A DNA stretch of 64,000 nucleotides from Brevundimonas bullata (GCF_003350205.1 NZ_QLLC01000008.1:1-64000), one strand, 5' to 3'. Numbered from the stretch's first letter, positions 48,426-57,466 are shown. The notes: generated by a model from the sequence alone, not told the origin. Translations and numbers: made by a program.

Positions 48426-51248
48426 TTACGCGACCGGCTCGACCGTGAAGGCGTCAGCGGCTTCGCGCGCCACGCGGCGCGTCTCGGCCGAGGTGACGGG
48501 CGTCAGCCGCTGCACCGCCGCCAACGCCTGCTGGTCGCCGCGCCGAGCCGCGATCATGTACCATTTGAAGGCTTCGGTCGCGTTGGCGGCCACGCCCTCG
48601 TCGCCCCTCTCGTAAAGGTAGGCCACGTTGTACTGACTATCAACGCGGCCCGCTGTGGCCGCCTTGGTGAGCCAGGTCAGAGCTTCTCGCCGATTACGCG
48701 CCCCGCCTTCGCCTTCATAAAGCTGCATGGCGTAGTTGTGCATGGCGCGCGCATCGCCGCCTTCCGCCGCGCGCCTCATCCAGGTGCGCGCCTCGACCGG
48801 GTCGGGCGTCAGACCGGCGCCCCCCTCCTGATAGAGGGCGGCCAGACGCATCTGCGCCGGGCCGTAGCCCAGGTTGGCCGCACGCTTCAGCGGCTCCAGT
48901 CCGCTGTCGTCGCCGCTGTCGATCAGTTGCACCGCGCGCGTGAACAGAGCCGCGCCCTCGGTCGCCGCCACCTCGGGCGACGGCACGGCCTCGGTCGGGG
49001 CAGCGCTCAGCGCCACGGCGGCGATCGGCGCCGGGTCGGCATCGGTCTTCGCCGCAACGCCCGTCAGGCTCGCCATGTCCGGCAGGACCAGGCCCGACCC
49101 CTCGGCCAGTTGCAACGACGCATAACCGCCGCCCATGACCAGAGCCGCGACCGCCGAGGCGCCCAGGGCCTTGCGCATGGTCGAGCCTTCGCGCGACGCC
49201 TGCTTGTCCAGACGTTCCTGCAGCTTGGACTTGCCGCCGCGCTTCAGACCAAAGCCCTTGCGCGGGGCTTCTTCGGTGCTGGATATGGCGGCCCGCGCCG
49301 CCTCCAGGGTGTCACGGGTCGTGGCCCGCCCGGCGGCGGCGCCGGCCTTGAGCGCGTCGGGGTCGATAAAGTCGATCTCGGCCGAGAAGCCGTCGTCGCC
49401 CTCTGCGTCGCCCGGCCCGTCCACCAGCGGCGGCAGGCCTCCCACGGCGTCCAGCATCGCGTCGTCGACCAGGACGTCGCGCACATCGGCGCCGCCGAAG
49501 CCGTCGGCGACAAAATCGCTCCCGGCGAATGCCGGTTCGTCGGTCTCGTCCAGCGGATCGGTCGCAACGGCGCCGAACCGGGCGCGCTCGGGGCTTGAAC
49601 CGAACAGGGCTTTCGGCGCCGCCTCGGCCTCGTCGGCGAAGGCGTTCAGTTCGGCGTCCAGCGGATCGGCAAAGACCGGCTCGGGATCGCGCACGGTCGG
49701 CGCCGGGAAGGGCGCGGCGTCCAGCACGCCGCCCATCGCATCTTCGGACCAGATATCGTCAGCGAAGGCGGCGGCGCGCCAGTCCCCGCTGGGGCTCTCG
49801 GCCGGGCTCCACGGCGTGGGCTCGGGGCTTTCCAGCGGGGTTTCGCGGCGCACGGCGCGCGCCCCACGCTGCTCGATGCTTTCGCGAGCCTCGGCCAGCA
49901 GGCGCGCGGTGCGCTCCTCGCTCTGACGCATCCGCTCGCCCAGTTCGCCCGAGGCGCGGTCGTAGCGTTGCTCGATCTTGTCGGTGTTCTCGGCCAGGCG
50001 GCGGCTGATGTCGTCCAGGGCCTGGGCCGAGCGACGTTCCGACTGGGCGATGCGCTCGGACAGACGATCCGAGATGCGGGTGATCTCGCCGCCCAGCCGC
50101 TCCAGCGCCAGGGCGTGCTGATCGTCGGAACGGGTGAGGCGCTGTTCCACGGCCTGGGCGTGACGCTGCATCTCGCGATCCAGCTTCTCGTTCAGCGCCT
50201 GCCCGAGAGCTTCCACGTTCGCCGCCGCGCCGCCGGCCTCAACCTTTTCGACGCGGGCGTTCAGGTTCTGGGCGATGCGCAGGACCTCGCGGCCCATGGC
50301 CTCGACAGCGTCGGCCGAGCGCTGCTCGGCGGCGCGGGTCTGATCGCCGACGGCGGCCAGGGCGCGCTCTATGCGATCGACGCGGCTTTCGGTCTCGGCC
50401 ACGTCAAGGCGACGCATCATCTCCACGCGGCTGCCCTCGACCTGGCGGGTCAGGGTCTCGGCCAGCTTCTCGAAGCGGGCGGCCTCGCGGGGTTCGATCC
50501 GGCTCTCGGCGTCGCGCAGGCGCAGGTCCAGGGCGGCGAAAGAACGCTCCAGCCCCTTCAAGGCCTCGGAGGTGCGCTCCTGCGCCTCGTCCAGACGCGC
50601 GCCGACCTCGACCAGCAGGTCCGTGCCGGGGCCCGGCCCTGCCGCCTGTTCGACCGCTTCGATGCGCTGGCGCAGGGCCTCGGCGCCCGCACGCTGGCGC
50701 TCGTCCAGATCATAGAGGCGGCTGGAGACCGCGTTCAGGGCCGTCTCGACCCGACCCAGGCCTTCTGCGGCCCGAGGCCCGGCGTCCAGTTCGAAACGGC
50801 GCAGGCGCTTGTGGCCCTCGCGCAGTTCTTCGGCGATGTCCTCGATACGGCGGGCCTGGGCGGCGCCGGCCTTGTCCTGACCGTCCAGGCGATGCACCAG
50901 ACCGGCCACGGCCTGGTCGATGCCCTGGATGGCAATGGTCGAGCGGCGCTCGGCGGCTTCCAGCCGACCGGCGATGACTTCGATGGAGGCGTCGACGCGG
51001 ACCGCGCCTTCCGCGTCCGAACCATAGAGGTCGTCCAGACGACGCGAGCGGCTGCGGCGGTCATAGGGGTCGGGAATGGGCGTGCGGCGCGGCAGGGGCG
51101 TGACGCCCTCATCCTCGTCCGGCTCGTCCATGATCATGGAATTCAGCCACTCGCCCAGCGTCATGCCTGACCGGCGCGCAAGGTCCTTGGCGATCTCGCG
51201 AGCCTTGGGGTCGATCCCCTTCACGCTCCACGGCGCTGCTGCGCTCAC
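48426..51248 (-). CDS. podJ: PodJ-like polar localisation factor
   Basis: 940 residues from a GTG seven bases after GGAGG. The N-terminus (PWSVKGIDPKAREIAKDLAR, then SGMTLGEWLN) is very like PodJ of Caulobacter. Then a long coiled coil (about 85-480), an acidic Pro/Ala/Asp-rich region (about 490-660), one membrane helix (about 696-715) and a periplasmic part with Sel1-type repeats (about 775-905). PodJ places pili, holdfast and division-polarity proteins at the new pole. A C-terminal peptidoglycan-binding domain, reported for PodJ of Caulobacter, is not seen; the protein ends 35 residues after the repeats. Confidence 0.82.
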   Translation of the reverse strand: MSAAAPWSVKGIDPKAREIAKDLARRSGMTLGEWLNSMIMDEPDEDEGVTPLPRRTPIPDPYDRRSRSRRLDDLYGSDAEGAVRVDASIEVIAGRLEAAERRSTIAIQGIDQAVAGLVHRLDGQDKAGAAQARRIEDIAEELREGHKRLRRFELDAGPRAAEGLGRVETALNAVSSRLYDLDERQRAGAEALRQRIEAVEQAAGPGPGTDLLVEVGARLDEAQERTSEALKGLERSFAALDLRLRDAESRIEPREAARFEKLAETLTRQVEGSRVEMMRRLDVAETESRVDRIERALAAVGDQTRAAEQRSADAVEAMGREVLRIAQNLNARVEKVEAGGAAANVEALGQALNEKLDREMQRHAQAVEQRLTRSDDQHALALERLGGEITRISDRLSERIAQSERRSAQALDDISRRLAENTDKIEQRYDRASGELGERMRQSEERTARLLAEARESIEQRGARAVRRETPLESPEPTPWSPAESPSGDWRAAAFADDIWSEDAMGGVLDAAPFPAPTVRDPEPVFADPLDAELNAFADEAEAAPKALFGSSPERARFGAVATDPLDETDEPAFAGSDFVADGFGGADVRDVLVDDAMLDAVGGLPPLVDGPGDAEGDDGFSAEIDFIDPDALKAGAAAGRATTRDTLEAARAAISSTEEAPRKGFGLKRGGKSKLQERLDKQASREGSTMRKALGASAVAALVMGGGYASLQLAEGSGLVLPDMASLTGVAAKTDADPAPIAAVALSAAPTEAVPSPEVAATEGAALFTRAVQLIDSGDDSGLEPLKRAANLGYGPAQMRLAALYQEGGAGLTPDPVEARTWMRRAAEGGDARAMHNYAMQLYEGEGGARNRREALTWLTKAATAGRVDSQYNVAYLYERGDEGVAANATEAFKWYMIAARRGDQQALAAVQRLTPVTSAETRRVAREAADAFTVEPVA

Positions 51249-51249
51249 T

Positions 51250-51412
51250 GATTCGCCTCCCGACCCATAGGGTGACGCTACCGCTCCACATCAAGCGTGT
51301 AAACGTATCGTTAACCGCAACATCTGGCGCCTGAGCGAACGAATCACCCTGTGACGCTTAGACGCGATTCCGTGCTTTTCGCGCCGTCATGGTTAACGCC
51401 GCGTTTAGATTC
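51250..51412 (-). promoter_or_regulatory. podJ promoter region with GANTC and CtrA-like sites
   Basis: Four GANTC sites (51250-51254, 51341-51345, 51366-51370, 51408-51412) lie within 163 bases. TTAACCAT, the CtrA half-site, is present on the minus strand at 51389-51396, and TTAACC on the plus strand at 51311-51316. In Caulobacter podJ is under cell-cycle control by DnaA, GcrA and CtrA, which fits. The sites are seen; binding is inferred. Confidence 0.6.
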
Positions 51413-51470
51413 ATCTTCTGGCGGTTTTCCGCCTTGCGAAGCGGCGCCTTAAGCGCCACCTGCCTCCGCC

Positions 51471-51677
51471 ATGAGCCCCTCGCTGACCCTGATCCTGCTG
51501 GCCGTCTCGACCGCCGTCGCCGTCTTTTCCGGCTGGCGCGGGGCCCGTCCGCCGGACCTGTCGATGGGGCCGCGCATGATGCCATGGCGGTTCATCATGC
51601 TGGTCGCGGGGGCGTTGACCTTCCTGCTGCTGATCCATCTGGCTTCGGTGCTGGGCGGCCGCACCTTCCCCGTCTGA
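51471..51677 (+). CDS. Small two-helix membrane protein, 68 aa
   Basis: 68 residues. Two hydrophobic helices (about 4-20 and 41-62) around a polar loop with GWRGARPPDLSMGPRMMPWR. The Shine-Dalgarno sequence is poor. It is 60 bases upstream of the pyridoxamine-oxidase-like gene in the same direction and divergent from podJ. I recall similar proteins only as hypothetical ones in Caulobacterales. Function unknown. Confidence 0.7.
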   Translation: MSPSLTLILLAVSTAVAVFSGWRGARPPDLSMGPRMMPWRFIMLVAGALTFLLLIHLASVLGGRTFPV

Positions 51678-51736
51678 CGGAACGGGACGGCCCTCCGACG
51701 GTTCTTCTGCCTCACGCAAGAGCAAGGAGACGCCGG

Positions 51737-52240
51737 ATGAGCCATGATCTGACCCCCGCAGAGGCCGAAGCCGAATTCTGGAAAAGCCTGAAGCACAGCA
51801 ACACCGGCATGCTGGGCCTGGACCGGCCCGGCTACCACAGCCAGCCGATGACCGCCTTCCGCGAGGAAGAGACCGGGACGATCTGGTTCTTCACCCGCAA
51901 GGACACCGACCTGGCGCGCGATGTCGCGACCTCGGGCCAGTCCGCCATGTTCAGCTATGGCTCCAAGGACCAGAAGGTCTGGGCCTGCGTCCACGGCGAA
52001 CTCTCGGTGCATGGCCAGGACCGGGCGATCATCGACCGTCACTGGAACCCGGTGCTCGCCGCCTGGTATCCGGGCGGCAAGGACGATCCCAACCTGACCC
52101 TGCTGCGCTTCGACGCCGACGACGGCCGGGTCTGGGTCAGCGACGGCGGCCTGTTCAAGTTCGCCTATGAGATCGCCAAGGCCAATGCGACCAAGACCCT
52201 GCCCGACGCCGGCGGCGTGGCCGACGTCAATCTGCAGTAG
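51737..52240 (+). CDS. Pyridoxamine 5'-phosphate oxidase family protein
   Basis: 167 residues; ATG seven bases after AAGGAG. FMN-binding split barrel of the 'general stress protein 26' type: HSQPMTAFREEETGTIWFFT, FSYGSKDQKVWACVHGEL and VLAAWYPGGKDDPNLTLL are typical. True PNPOx catalytic residues are not evident, so it is probably a flavin- or heme-binding stress protein. Confidence 0.86.
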   Translation: MSHDLTPAEAEAEFWKSLKHSNTGMLGLDRPGYHSQPMTAFREEETGTIWFFTRKDTDLARDVATSGQSAMFSYGSKDQKVWACVHGELSVHGQDRAIIDRHWNPVLAAWYPGGKDDPNLTLLRFDADDGRVWVSDGGLFKFAYEIAKANATKTLPDAGGVADVNLQ

Positions 52241-52264
52241 GCGAAACCTGACATCCGCTTGGCC

Positions 52265-52303
52265 CTCAAGCAGCCTCGCCCCGCGGGCGAGGCGTTAGGG
52301 CTC
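52265..52303 (+). repeat. Family C-like diverged repeat
   Basis: GCCCTCAAGCAGCCTCGCCC and GGCGAGGCGTTAGGGC pair as an imperfect palindrome and recall the CTCAAGCAGCG start of family C. It lies between two convergent genes. Confidence 0.5.
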
Positions 52304-52317
52304 TTTCGCAGGCACTT

Positions 52318-53235
52318 TCAGTCGCCTGCGAAACACCAGGCTAGAACCGCCTTCTGGGCGTGAATGCGGTTCTCGGCCTCGTCCCAGATCAGGGATTGGG
52401 GGCCGTCGATGACGGCGTCCGTCACCTCTTCGCCCCGGTGCGCCGGCAGGCAGTGCAGGAAGACGGCGTCGGCGTTGGCCAGCTCCATCAGGGCCTCATC
52501 GACCTGATAGGGCTCAAACGCCGCCAGGCGGGCCTCGTAGTCCTGATCGCCCATCGACACCCAGGTGTCGGTCACGACCACGTCGGCGCCGACCACAGCC
52601 TCACGCGGGTCGCTGGTCAGGTGAACGTGAGCCCCGCCCTTTTCCAGGTCGCGCAGGTCGGGGTGGTATTCCGCCGGACAGGCCACGTTCAGGCGGAAGC
52701 CGAACTTGGCCGCCGCGTGCATGAAGCTGTGGCAGACATTGTTGCCGTCCCCGACCCAGGCGATGGTCTTGCCTTCGATCGGGCCCAGATGCTCCTCGAT
52801 CGTCAGCAGGTCGGCCAGGATCTGGCACGGGTGGCTGCGGTCGGTCAGGCCGTTGACCACCGGCACGGTCGAGACGCGGGCGAAGCGTTCGACGTCCTCA
52901 TGATTGTTGGCGCGGATCATCACGGCATCGACCATGCGCGACAGGACCTTGGCCGTATCCTCGACCGGCTCGCCCCGCCCCAGCTGCATGTCGGCGGCGG
53001 TGGCGATGATGGCCGAACCGCCCAGCTGGCGGATGGCGGCGTCGAAGCTGAAACGGGTGCGCGTCGAGTTCTTCTCGAAGATCATGGCCAGGACGCGGTC
53101 CTTGCCCGGCGCGTCAGCGTCGGGACGCCCCTTGGGCCAGCCCTTGCGCGCCTGCTTGCGGGCGTGGGCGTCGTCCAGGATGGCGCGCAGGTCGCCCGCG
53201 TCGAGCCGATGAATATCGAGGAAGTGACGGACCAT
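52318..53235 (-). CDS. argF: Ornithine carbamoyltransferase
   Basis: 305 residues. Carbamoyl-phosphate motif STRTR (57-61), HPCQ in [14 protein letters not shown], ornithine-binding DTWVSMGDQ and the catalytic [11 protein letters not shown]. Forms citrulline in arginine synthesis. It is downstream of argD on the same strand, 158 bases away across a family D repeat; they may share a transcript. Confidence 0.96.
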   Translation of the reverse strand: MVRHFLDIHRLDAGDLRAILDDAHARKQARKGWPKGRPDADAPGKDRVLAMIFEKNSTRTRFSFDAAIRQLGGSAIIATAADMQLGRGEPVEDTAKVLSRMVDAVMIRANNHEDVERFARVSTVPVVNGLTDRSHPCQILADLLTIEEHLGPIEGKTIAWVGDGNNVCHSFMHAAAKFGFRLNVACPAEYHPDLRDLEKGGAHVHLTSDPREAVVGADVVVTDTWVSMGDQDYEARLAAFEPYQVDEALMELANADAVFLHCLPAHRGEEVTDAVIDGPQSLIWDEAENRIHAQKAVLAWCFAGD

Positions 53236-53242
53236 GACAGAG

Positions 53243-53387
53243 CCTCTCCCACCCCGCTCCGGGGAGGGTGGTCCCGCAGGAACCGGGTGGGGACGGCCTT
53301 GCGGAAACCTGGAAATGAAGGGACAGCGCCCCCACCCGACCTCACCTCCGATGGAGGCTCGGCCCCCTCCCCATGAAGGGGAGGGAA
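53243..53387. repeat. Family D repeat, copy 3, between argD and argF
   Basis: 145 bp with ends related to family D: CTCCCACCCCGCTCCGGGGA at the left and CCCTCCCCATGAAGGGGAGG at the right, and CCCCACCCGACCTCACCTCC inside. The arms are less perfect than in copies 1 and 2. If argD and argF are one transcript, the element is transcribed. Confidence 0.7.
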
Positions 53388-53393
53388 AAGCAC

Positions 53394-54584
53394 TTAGGCC
53401 GCCAGCTTCGTCCGAGCGAACTCGCAGGCCGTTTCGAACTTCTCGACGGCCTCGCGGGCCTCTTCGAGGGTGATGTTCAGCGGCGGCAGGATGCGGACCA
53501 GGTTGTCGCCGCCGCCGGCGACCAGCAGCTTGGCCTCGTCGCGGGCCCAGCCCATGAAGTCGCGGTTGTTGGGGACCAGCTTGACCCCCACCAGCAGCCC
53601 CTTGCCGCGCACCTCGACGATCACGTCGGGGAAGCGCTCGGCCAGGCCGTGCAGCTGCTGCTTCAGATAGCCGGCGATCTCGTTGACGTTGGCCAGGATG
53701 GCGTCCGACGAGACCTCGGCGAAGGCGGCCTGACCGACGGCCATGGCCAGGGGGTTGCCGCCAAAGGTCGAGCCGTGGGCGCCGACCGTCATGCCCTTGG
53801 CCGCTTCAGCCGTCGACAGGCAGGCGCCGATGGGGAAGCCGCCGCCGAGGGCCTTGGCGATGGCCATGATGTCCGGCGCCATGCCGGCCCATTCGTGAGC
53901 CCACAGCTTGCCGGTTCGGCCCATGCCGCACTGAACTTCGTCGAAGATGATCAGGACGCCGTGCGCGTCGCACAGCTCGCGCAGGCCGCGCAGGCACTGT
54001 TCCGGCATGGCGCGGCAGCCGCCCTCGCCCTGCACCGGCTCGACGATGATGGCGGCGGTGGTCGGGTTGGCGATGGCGGCCTTGATGGCGTCGTGGTCGC
54101 CCCACTTCAGCTGATGGAAGCCTTCCATCTTGGGCCCGAAGCCCTCGGTGTAGCTGGGGTTGGCGGCGGCGTTGATGGCGCCATAGGTGCGACCGTGGAA
54201 CGAGCCGTCGAAGCCGTAGATGTCGATGCGTTCCGGCTGGCCGTTGGCCGAGTGGAACTTGCGCGCCGTCTTCAGCGCGCACTCGACGGCTTCCGTGCCC
54301 GAGTTGGTGAAGAAGACCACGTCGGCGAACGACTTTTCGCACAGGGCGTCGGCCAGGGCGTCCTGGCCCGGAATCTTGAAGATGTTGGAGACGTGCCACA
54401 GCTTCTCGGCCTGATCCTTGACCGCCTGCACCAGCTTGGGGTGGGCGTGGCCGAGGGCGTTTGTCGAGATGCCCGAGACGCAGTCCAGATACTCGGTCCC
54501 GTCGGTGGACCACAGGCGGACGCCCTGGCCGCGCTCCACTTCCAGCGGCGCGCGATTGTAGACACCCATCAGATGACCGGACAC
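53394..54584 (-). CDS. argD: Acetylornithine / succinyldiaminopimelate aminotransferase
   Basis: 396 residues from a GTG seven bases after GGAG. Class III PLP-dependent transaminase: [49 protein letters not shown], and the Schiff-base Lys in [13 protein letters not shown]. It makes N-acetylornithine and usually also serves lysine synthesis. The start gives [19 protein letters not shown], the family N-terminus. A hairpin lies 23 bases upstream. Confidence 0.94.
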   Translation of the reverse strand: MSGHLMGVYNRAPLEVERGQGVRLWSTDGTEYLDCVSGISTNALGHAHPKLVQAVKDQAEKLWHVSNIFKIPGQDALADALCEKSFADVVFFTNSGTEAVECALKTARKFHSANGQPERIDIYGFDGSFHGRTYGAINAAANPSYTEGFGPKMEGFHQLKWGDHDAIKAAIANPTTAAIIVEPVQGEGGCRAMPEQCLRGLRELCDAHGVLIIFDEVQCGMGRTGKLWAHEWAGMAPDIMAIAKALGGGFPIGACLSTAEAAKGMTVGAHGSTFGGNPLAMAVGQAAFAEVSSDAILANVNEIAGYLKQQLHGLAERFPDVIVEVRGKGLLVGVKLVPNNRDFMGWARDEAKLLVAGGGDNLVRILPPLNITLEEAREAVEKFETACEFARTKLAA

Positions 54585-54606
54585 TGGCAGACTCCATAAA
54601 GAGCGA

Positions 54607-54634
54607 CGGTCCCGCAACCTTGGCTGCGGGACCG
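54607..54634 (-). other. Hairpin in the argD leader
   Basis: A perfect 10-bp stem CGGTCCCGCA (54607-54616) with TGCGGGACCG (54625-54634), loop of 8. It is 66 bases past the M28 peptidase stop and 23 bases before the argD GTG. The following minus-strand bases are TCGCTCTTTATGG, with only a weak T-run, so it may end the peptidase transcript or regulate argD. Confidence 0.6.
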
Positions 54635-54699
54635 CTTTGAAAAAGGCGACGAACTTGTCGGGCGCTATTTGCGCTTAGTCAACACCGCGCCGACCACTG

Positions 54700-55596
54700 T
54701 CAGCGCAGTTGCGCGTCCAGTTTCTGGATCAGGGCCGCATAGGTGGCGCCGGCGGTGGCGATGGTCGCGCCTTCGACAGCCTCGATGGCGTCGTCCTTGG
54801 AGTGGATGACGCGGAAGACCTGGGGCACGAAGCCCTCGGCCAGACCGTTTTCCTTGCCGCCGTTGAAGGCCAGCCACATCTGGTGGGCGCCGACCTGATC
54901 CTGGAAGCCCAGCGACACCACGGGCACGCCCGCCGCCGAGAAGGCGCGGTCGTCCGAGGGCGGATACTCGGGGAAGCCCACGCACTGCATCGCCCGCTCG
55001 GCGCACAGTTCCTGGGTCGCACGCGTGACGAAGGCCGACTGCGGCCCGTTGTTCTGGCCGTACATCAGGGTGTCGCCATAGGCGGCGACGTCCGAATTCA
55101 CCACGGCGGCGACATTGGCGACGCCGTGCGCCTCGATCCACTTCCTGGCGCCGATCAGGCCCAGCTCTTCCTGATCGAAGAAGATGACGCGGACCCGGTG
55201 GGTCAGCGGCTTGTCTCGCAGGATCTTGGCCGCCTCGATCAGGGCCACGACCGAGCCGGCGTTGTCGACCACGCCTTGCGACATTGTCCCGTCGCGCAGC
55301 TTCACCGCGTCATAGTGGGCGGTCAGCAGGATTTCTTTCGGGCCGTCGCCGATGGTGACGACCACGTTCGAACCCTGCATCGGCCCGGCGCGACCGCCGC
55401 CCTCAAAGGTCTCGACGGTCGGGTTGAAACCGGCGGCGCGCAGCTGGGCCACCAGAACATTCATCCGCTCGGCGTTGGACGGCTGAACATAGGCGCCGAC
55501 CTGGGCCTTCAGGGCTTCCGCATCCTGCGCCAAAGCCGGCGTGGACAGAAGCGCAGCGGCGGCGACGGCCGACGCCAGAACGGATCGAAACAGCAT
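54700..55596 (-). CDS. M28 family zinc aminopeptidase, exported
   Basis: 298 residues; ATG five bases after GGAGG. Signal peptide ends at ALAQD (23). Two-zinc ligands: His in LLTAHYDAVK, bridging Asp in GVVDNAGS, Glu pair in FFDQEELGLIG, Asp in VVNSDVAA and His in FRVIHSKDD. The family removes N-terminal residues from peptides. Two Cys (LCAERAMQCVG) could form a disulfide in the periplasm. Located upstream of argD on the same strand. Confidence 0.92.
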   Translation of the reverse strand: MLFRSVLASAVAAAALLSTPALAQDAEALKAQVGAYVQPSNAERMNVLVAQLRAAGFNPTVETFEGGGRAGPMQGSNVVVTIGDGPKEILLTAHYDAVKLRDGTMSQGVVDNAGSVVALIEAAKILRDKPLTHRVRVIFFDQEELGLIGARKWIEAHGVANVAAVVNSDVAAYGDTLMYGQNNGPQSAFVTRATQELCAERAMQCVGFPEYPPSDDRAFSAAGVPVVSLGFQDQVGAHQMWLAFNGGKENGLAEGFVPQVFRVIHSKDDAIEAVEGATIATAGATYAALIQKLDAQLR

Positions 55597-55645
55597 AGGA
55601 ACCTCCCAAGCCCCTCCCCTGGGGCGTTCGGTCCTGCCTAATGGT

Positions 55646-56470
55646 TCAGCTCTTCAGACGCCAGCCCGAGCGGAACACCAGCCAGCAGGCCGCGCCCATC
55701 AGCACCGTCAGCACGCCGCTCATGATCACGCCGACCCACAGGTTGCCCTCGGCGTGGCCGATGAAGCCCGCCCGGAAGCCGTCGATCAGGTAGAAGAAGG
55801 GGTTGAAGCGGCTGATGCTGGCGAACGGCTCCGGCAGGCTGTCGATCAGGTAGAAGGTGCCCGACAGGAAGGTCATCGGCATGACGACAAAGTTCTGCAC
55901 CGCCGAAAGATGGTCGAACTTCTCGGACCACAGACCCGCCAGCACGCCCATCATCCCCATCAGCAGGGAAGCGATCAGGCCGAACCAGACGATCAGGGCG
56001 ACGTTGGCCAGACCCAGCTTCGCAAACGGCAGGACGCACAGGGCCGTCACCAGACCGACCGCCACGCCGCGCGTCGCCGCGCCCAGGGTGAAGCCGACGG
56101 TCAGTTCCAGCGGGCTGAGCGGCGGGGTCAGGAAGTCGGTGGCCGTGCCCATGATCTTGGCCTGGATCAGGCTGGACGAGGCGTTGGCGAAGGCGTTCTG
56201 AAGAATGGCCATCATGATCAGGCCGGGCGCCACGAACTCGGCGAAAGGCGTGCCGTGCAGTGGCGGCCGTGCGCCCTTCAGCGCCACCACGAAGACCAGC
56301 ATGTAGAGCAGGGTCGTCACCACCGGCGCCGCCACCGTCTGGGCGCCCACCTTCCAGAAACGGCGCACTTCGCGCAGGTAAAGGGTGCGCAAGCCCACCC
56401 AGTTGATGCCGTCGTATCGACGCGGCTGGGGCAGGCCGGAGGGGCGAGTAGAGGCGAGATCGGTCTTCAT
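55646..56470 (-). CDS. ABC-2 type transporter permease
   Basis: 274 residues from the ATG at 56470; an in-frame TTG 36 bases upstream is less likely. Six helices, with GLRTLYLREVRRFWKVG at the cytoplasmic N-terminus and FLSGTFYLIDSLPEPFASIS near the C-terminal helices, as in YadH-type drug/polysaccharide exporters. No ATPase is adjacent. The unpaired ABC-2 ATPase at 8042-9016 is a candidate partner. Confidence 0.88.
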   Translation of the reverse strand: MKTDLASTRPSGLPQPRRYDGINWVGLRTLYLREVRRFWKVGAQTVAAPVVTTLLYMLVFVVALKGARPPLHGTPFAEFVAPGLIMMAILQNAFANASSSLIQAKIMGTATDFLTPPLSPLELTVGFTLGAATRGVAVGLVTALCVLPFAKLGLANVALIVWFGLIASLLMGMMGVLAGLWSEKFDHLSAVQNFVVMPMTFLSGTFYLIDSLPEPFASISRFNPFFYLIDGFRAGFIGHAEGNLWVGVIMSGVLTVLMGAACWLVFRSGWRLKS

Positions 56471-56539
56471 GGAGGCCCAGATGCGCCCGCTAAGCTGGTT
56501 TCGCAAGGCGCCCGACGTTCGATGAAGGGGCGCAAAACT

Positions 56540-56681
56540 GATTCAAAACGGGACGTTAACCACACTACATCTGGTTTCTGTGGACAGCTGAATTGCCACA
56601 TCTTGCGTGTTTTAAGTGCTGCTTTACGATTAGTAGCAGGTCGAGGCGGGGAAATTCGTCGGCGACCCAAGATATTGAATC
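56540..56681 (+). promoter_or_regulatory. gcrA promoter region with GANTC and CtrA-like site
   Basis: GATTC at 56540-56544, GAATC at 56677-56681 and TTAACCA (seven of eight bases of the CtrA half-site) at 56556-56562. The region is more AT-rich than its surroundings. In Caulobacter gcrA is repressed by CtrA, activated by DnaA and affected by CcrM methylation, in line with these sites. Confidence 0.55.
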
Positions 56682-56701
56682 CGATCCCCGGGAGGGTGGC
56701 C

Positions 56702-57244
56702 ATGACCACAGCTAGCTGGACTGAAGACCGCGTCGGCGCGCTGAAGAAGCTCTGGCTGGAAGGCCAGTCGGCAAGCCAGATCGCCAAGACCCTCGGCGGC
56801 GGCGTGACCCGCAACGCCGTGATCGGCAAGGTGCACCGCCTGGGCCTGTCGGGCCGCGCCGCGCCGTCGCAACCGGCACGCACCACCTTCCGCGCCGCCG
56901 CCCGTCCGCGCCCCGCCGCACCGGCGGCTCCGGTTCAGGCCCCCTCGGCTCCGCGCCGTATCGAGGCCGCCGCCCCGCGTCCGGTCATGGCCGTTCAGCC
57001 CTCGGCCCCCGCACCCATGCCGGAACTGCCCGGCACGGCCACGGTGATGACCCTGGGCGCCCACATGTGCAAATGGCCGATCGGCGACCCCTCGTCGCGC
57101 GAGTTCAGCTTCTGCGGCCGCCGCGCCACGGAAAACGTCTATTGCGGCGAACACGCCCGCGTCGCCTACCAACCGCAAGTCCGCCGCGGCGCGTCCAAGG
57201 ACGGCGCCACCGAACTGGCGCGTTCGCTTCGCCGTTATATCTAA
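56702..57244 (+). CDS. gcrA: GcrA cell-cycle regulator
   Basis: 180 residues. N-terminal helix-turn-helix WTEDRVGALKKLWLEGQSAS followed by QIAKTLGG and RNAVIGKVHRLGLSGR is the GcrA signature. A Pro/Ala linker (about 55-115) leads to the C-terminal sigma-70-binding region with CKWPIGDP, FCGRR and YCGEHARVAY. GcrA binds sigma-70 RNA polymerase and stimulates promoters carrying GANTC methylation. Its presence marks the host as an alphaproteobacterium with the CcrM circuit. ATG follows GGGAGGG. Confidence 0.96.
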   Translation: MTTASWTEDRVGALKKLWLEGQSASQIAKTLGGGVTRNAVIGKVHRLGLSGRAAPSQPARTTFRAAARPRPAAPAAPVQAPSAPRRIEAAAPRPVMAVQPSAPAPMPELPGTATVMTLGAHMCKWPIGDPSSREFSFCGRRATENVYCGEHARVAYQPQVRRGASKDGATELARSLRRYI

Positions 57245-57247
57245 GAG

Positions 57248-57333
57248 CGCTATCGCTCGCCGCGCGGCGGCTCGCTGCTTGAGCGGCATTTTTGAGCGCT
57301 ATTGCTCGCCGCGCGGCGGCTCGCTGCTTGAGC
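57248..57333 (-). repeat. Family C repeats, tandem pair
   Basis: Two 37-bp units in the same minus orientation: 57248-57284, identical to 29461-29497, and 57297-57333, with one change (TATTG for TATCG). The 12-base spacer is GGCATTTTTGAG. They begin 4 bases after the gcrA stop codon. Confidence 0.9.
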
Positions 57334-57422
57334 GCGTCGCGTGACCGACCTTCTCCCGTCCAGTTCGCTGGACGGGAACAAGGCTGGGGCTGCGGTTCAT
57401 CCGGGTTGACGCAGCCCTATCG

Positions 57423-57442
57423 CCCTCGCCGCACGGCGGGGG
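57423..57442 (+). terminator. Probable terminator of gcrA
   Basis: Stem CCCTCGCC (57423-57430) with GGCGGGGG (57435-57442), loop GCAC, followed by TTTTTCTTTGG. It lies about 180 bases after the gcrA stop, past the tandem repeats. Confidence 0.78.
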
Positions 57443-57466
57443 TTTTTCTTTGGGCCCAGGTTGCCT

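Noticed and set aside
57248-57333. Tandem 37-bp units as a CRISPR array
   Set aside because: Only two units with a 12-base spacer, other copies are scattered singly, and no cas genes are present.
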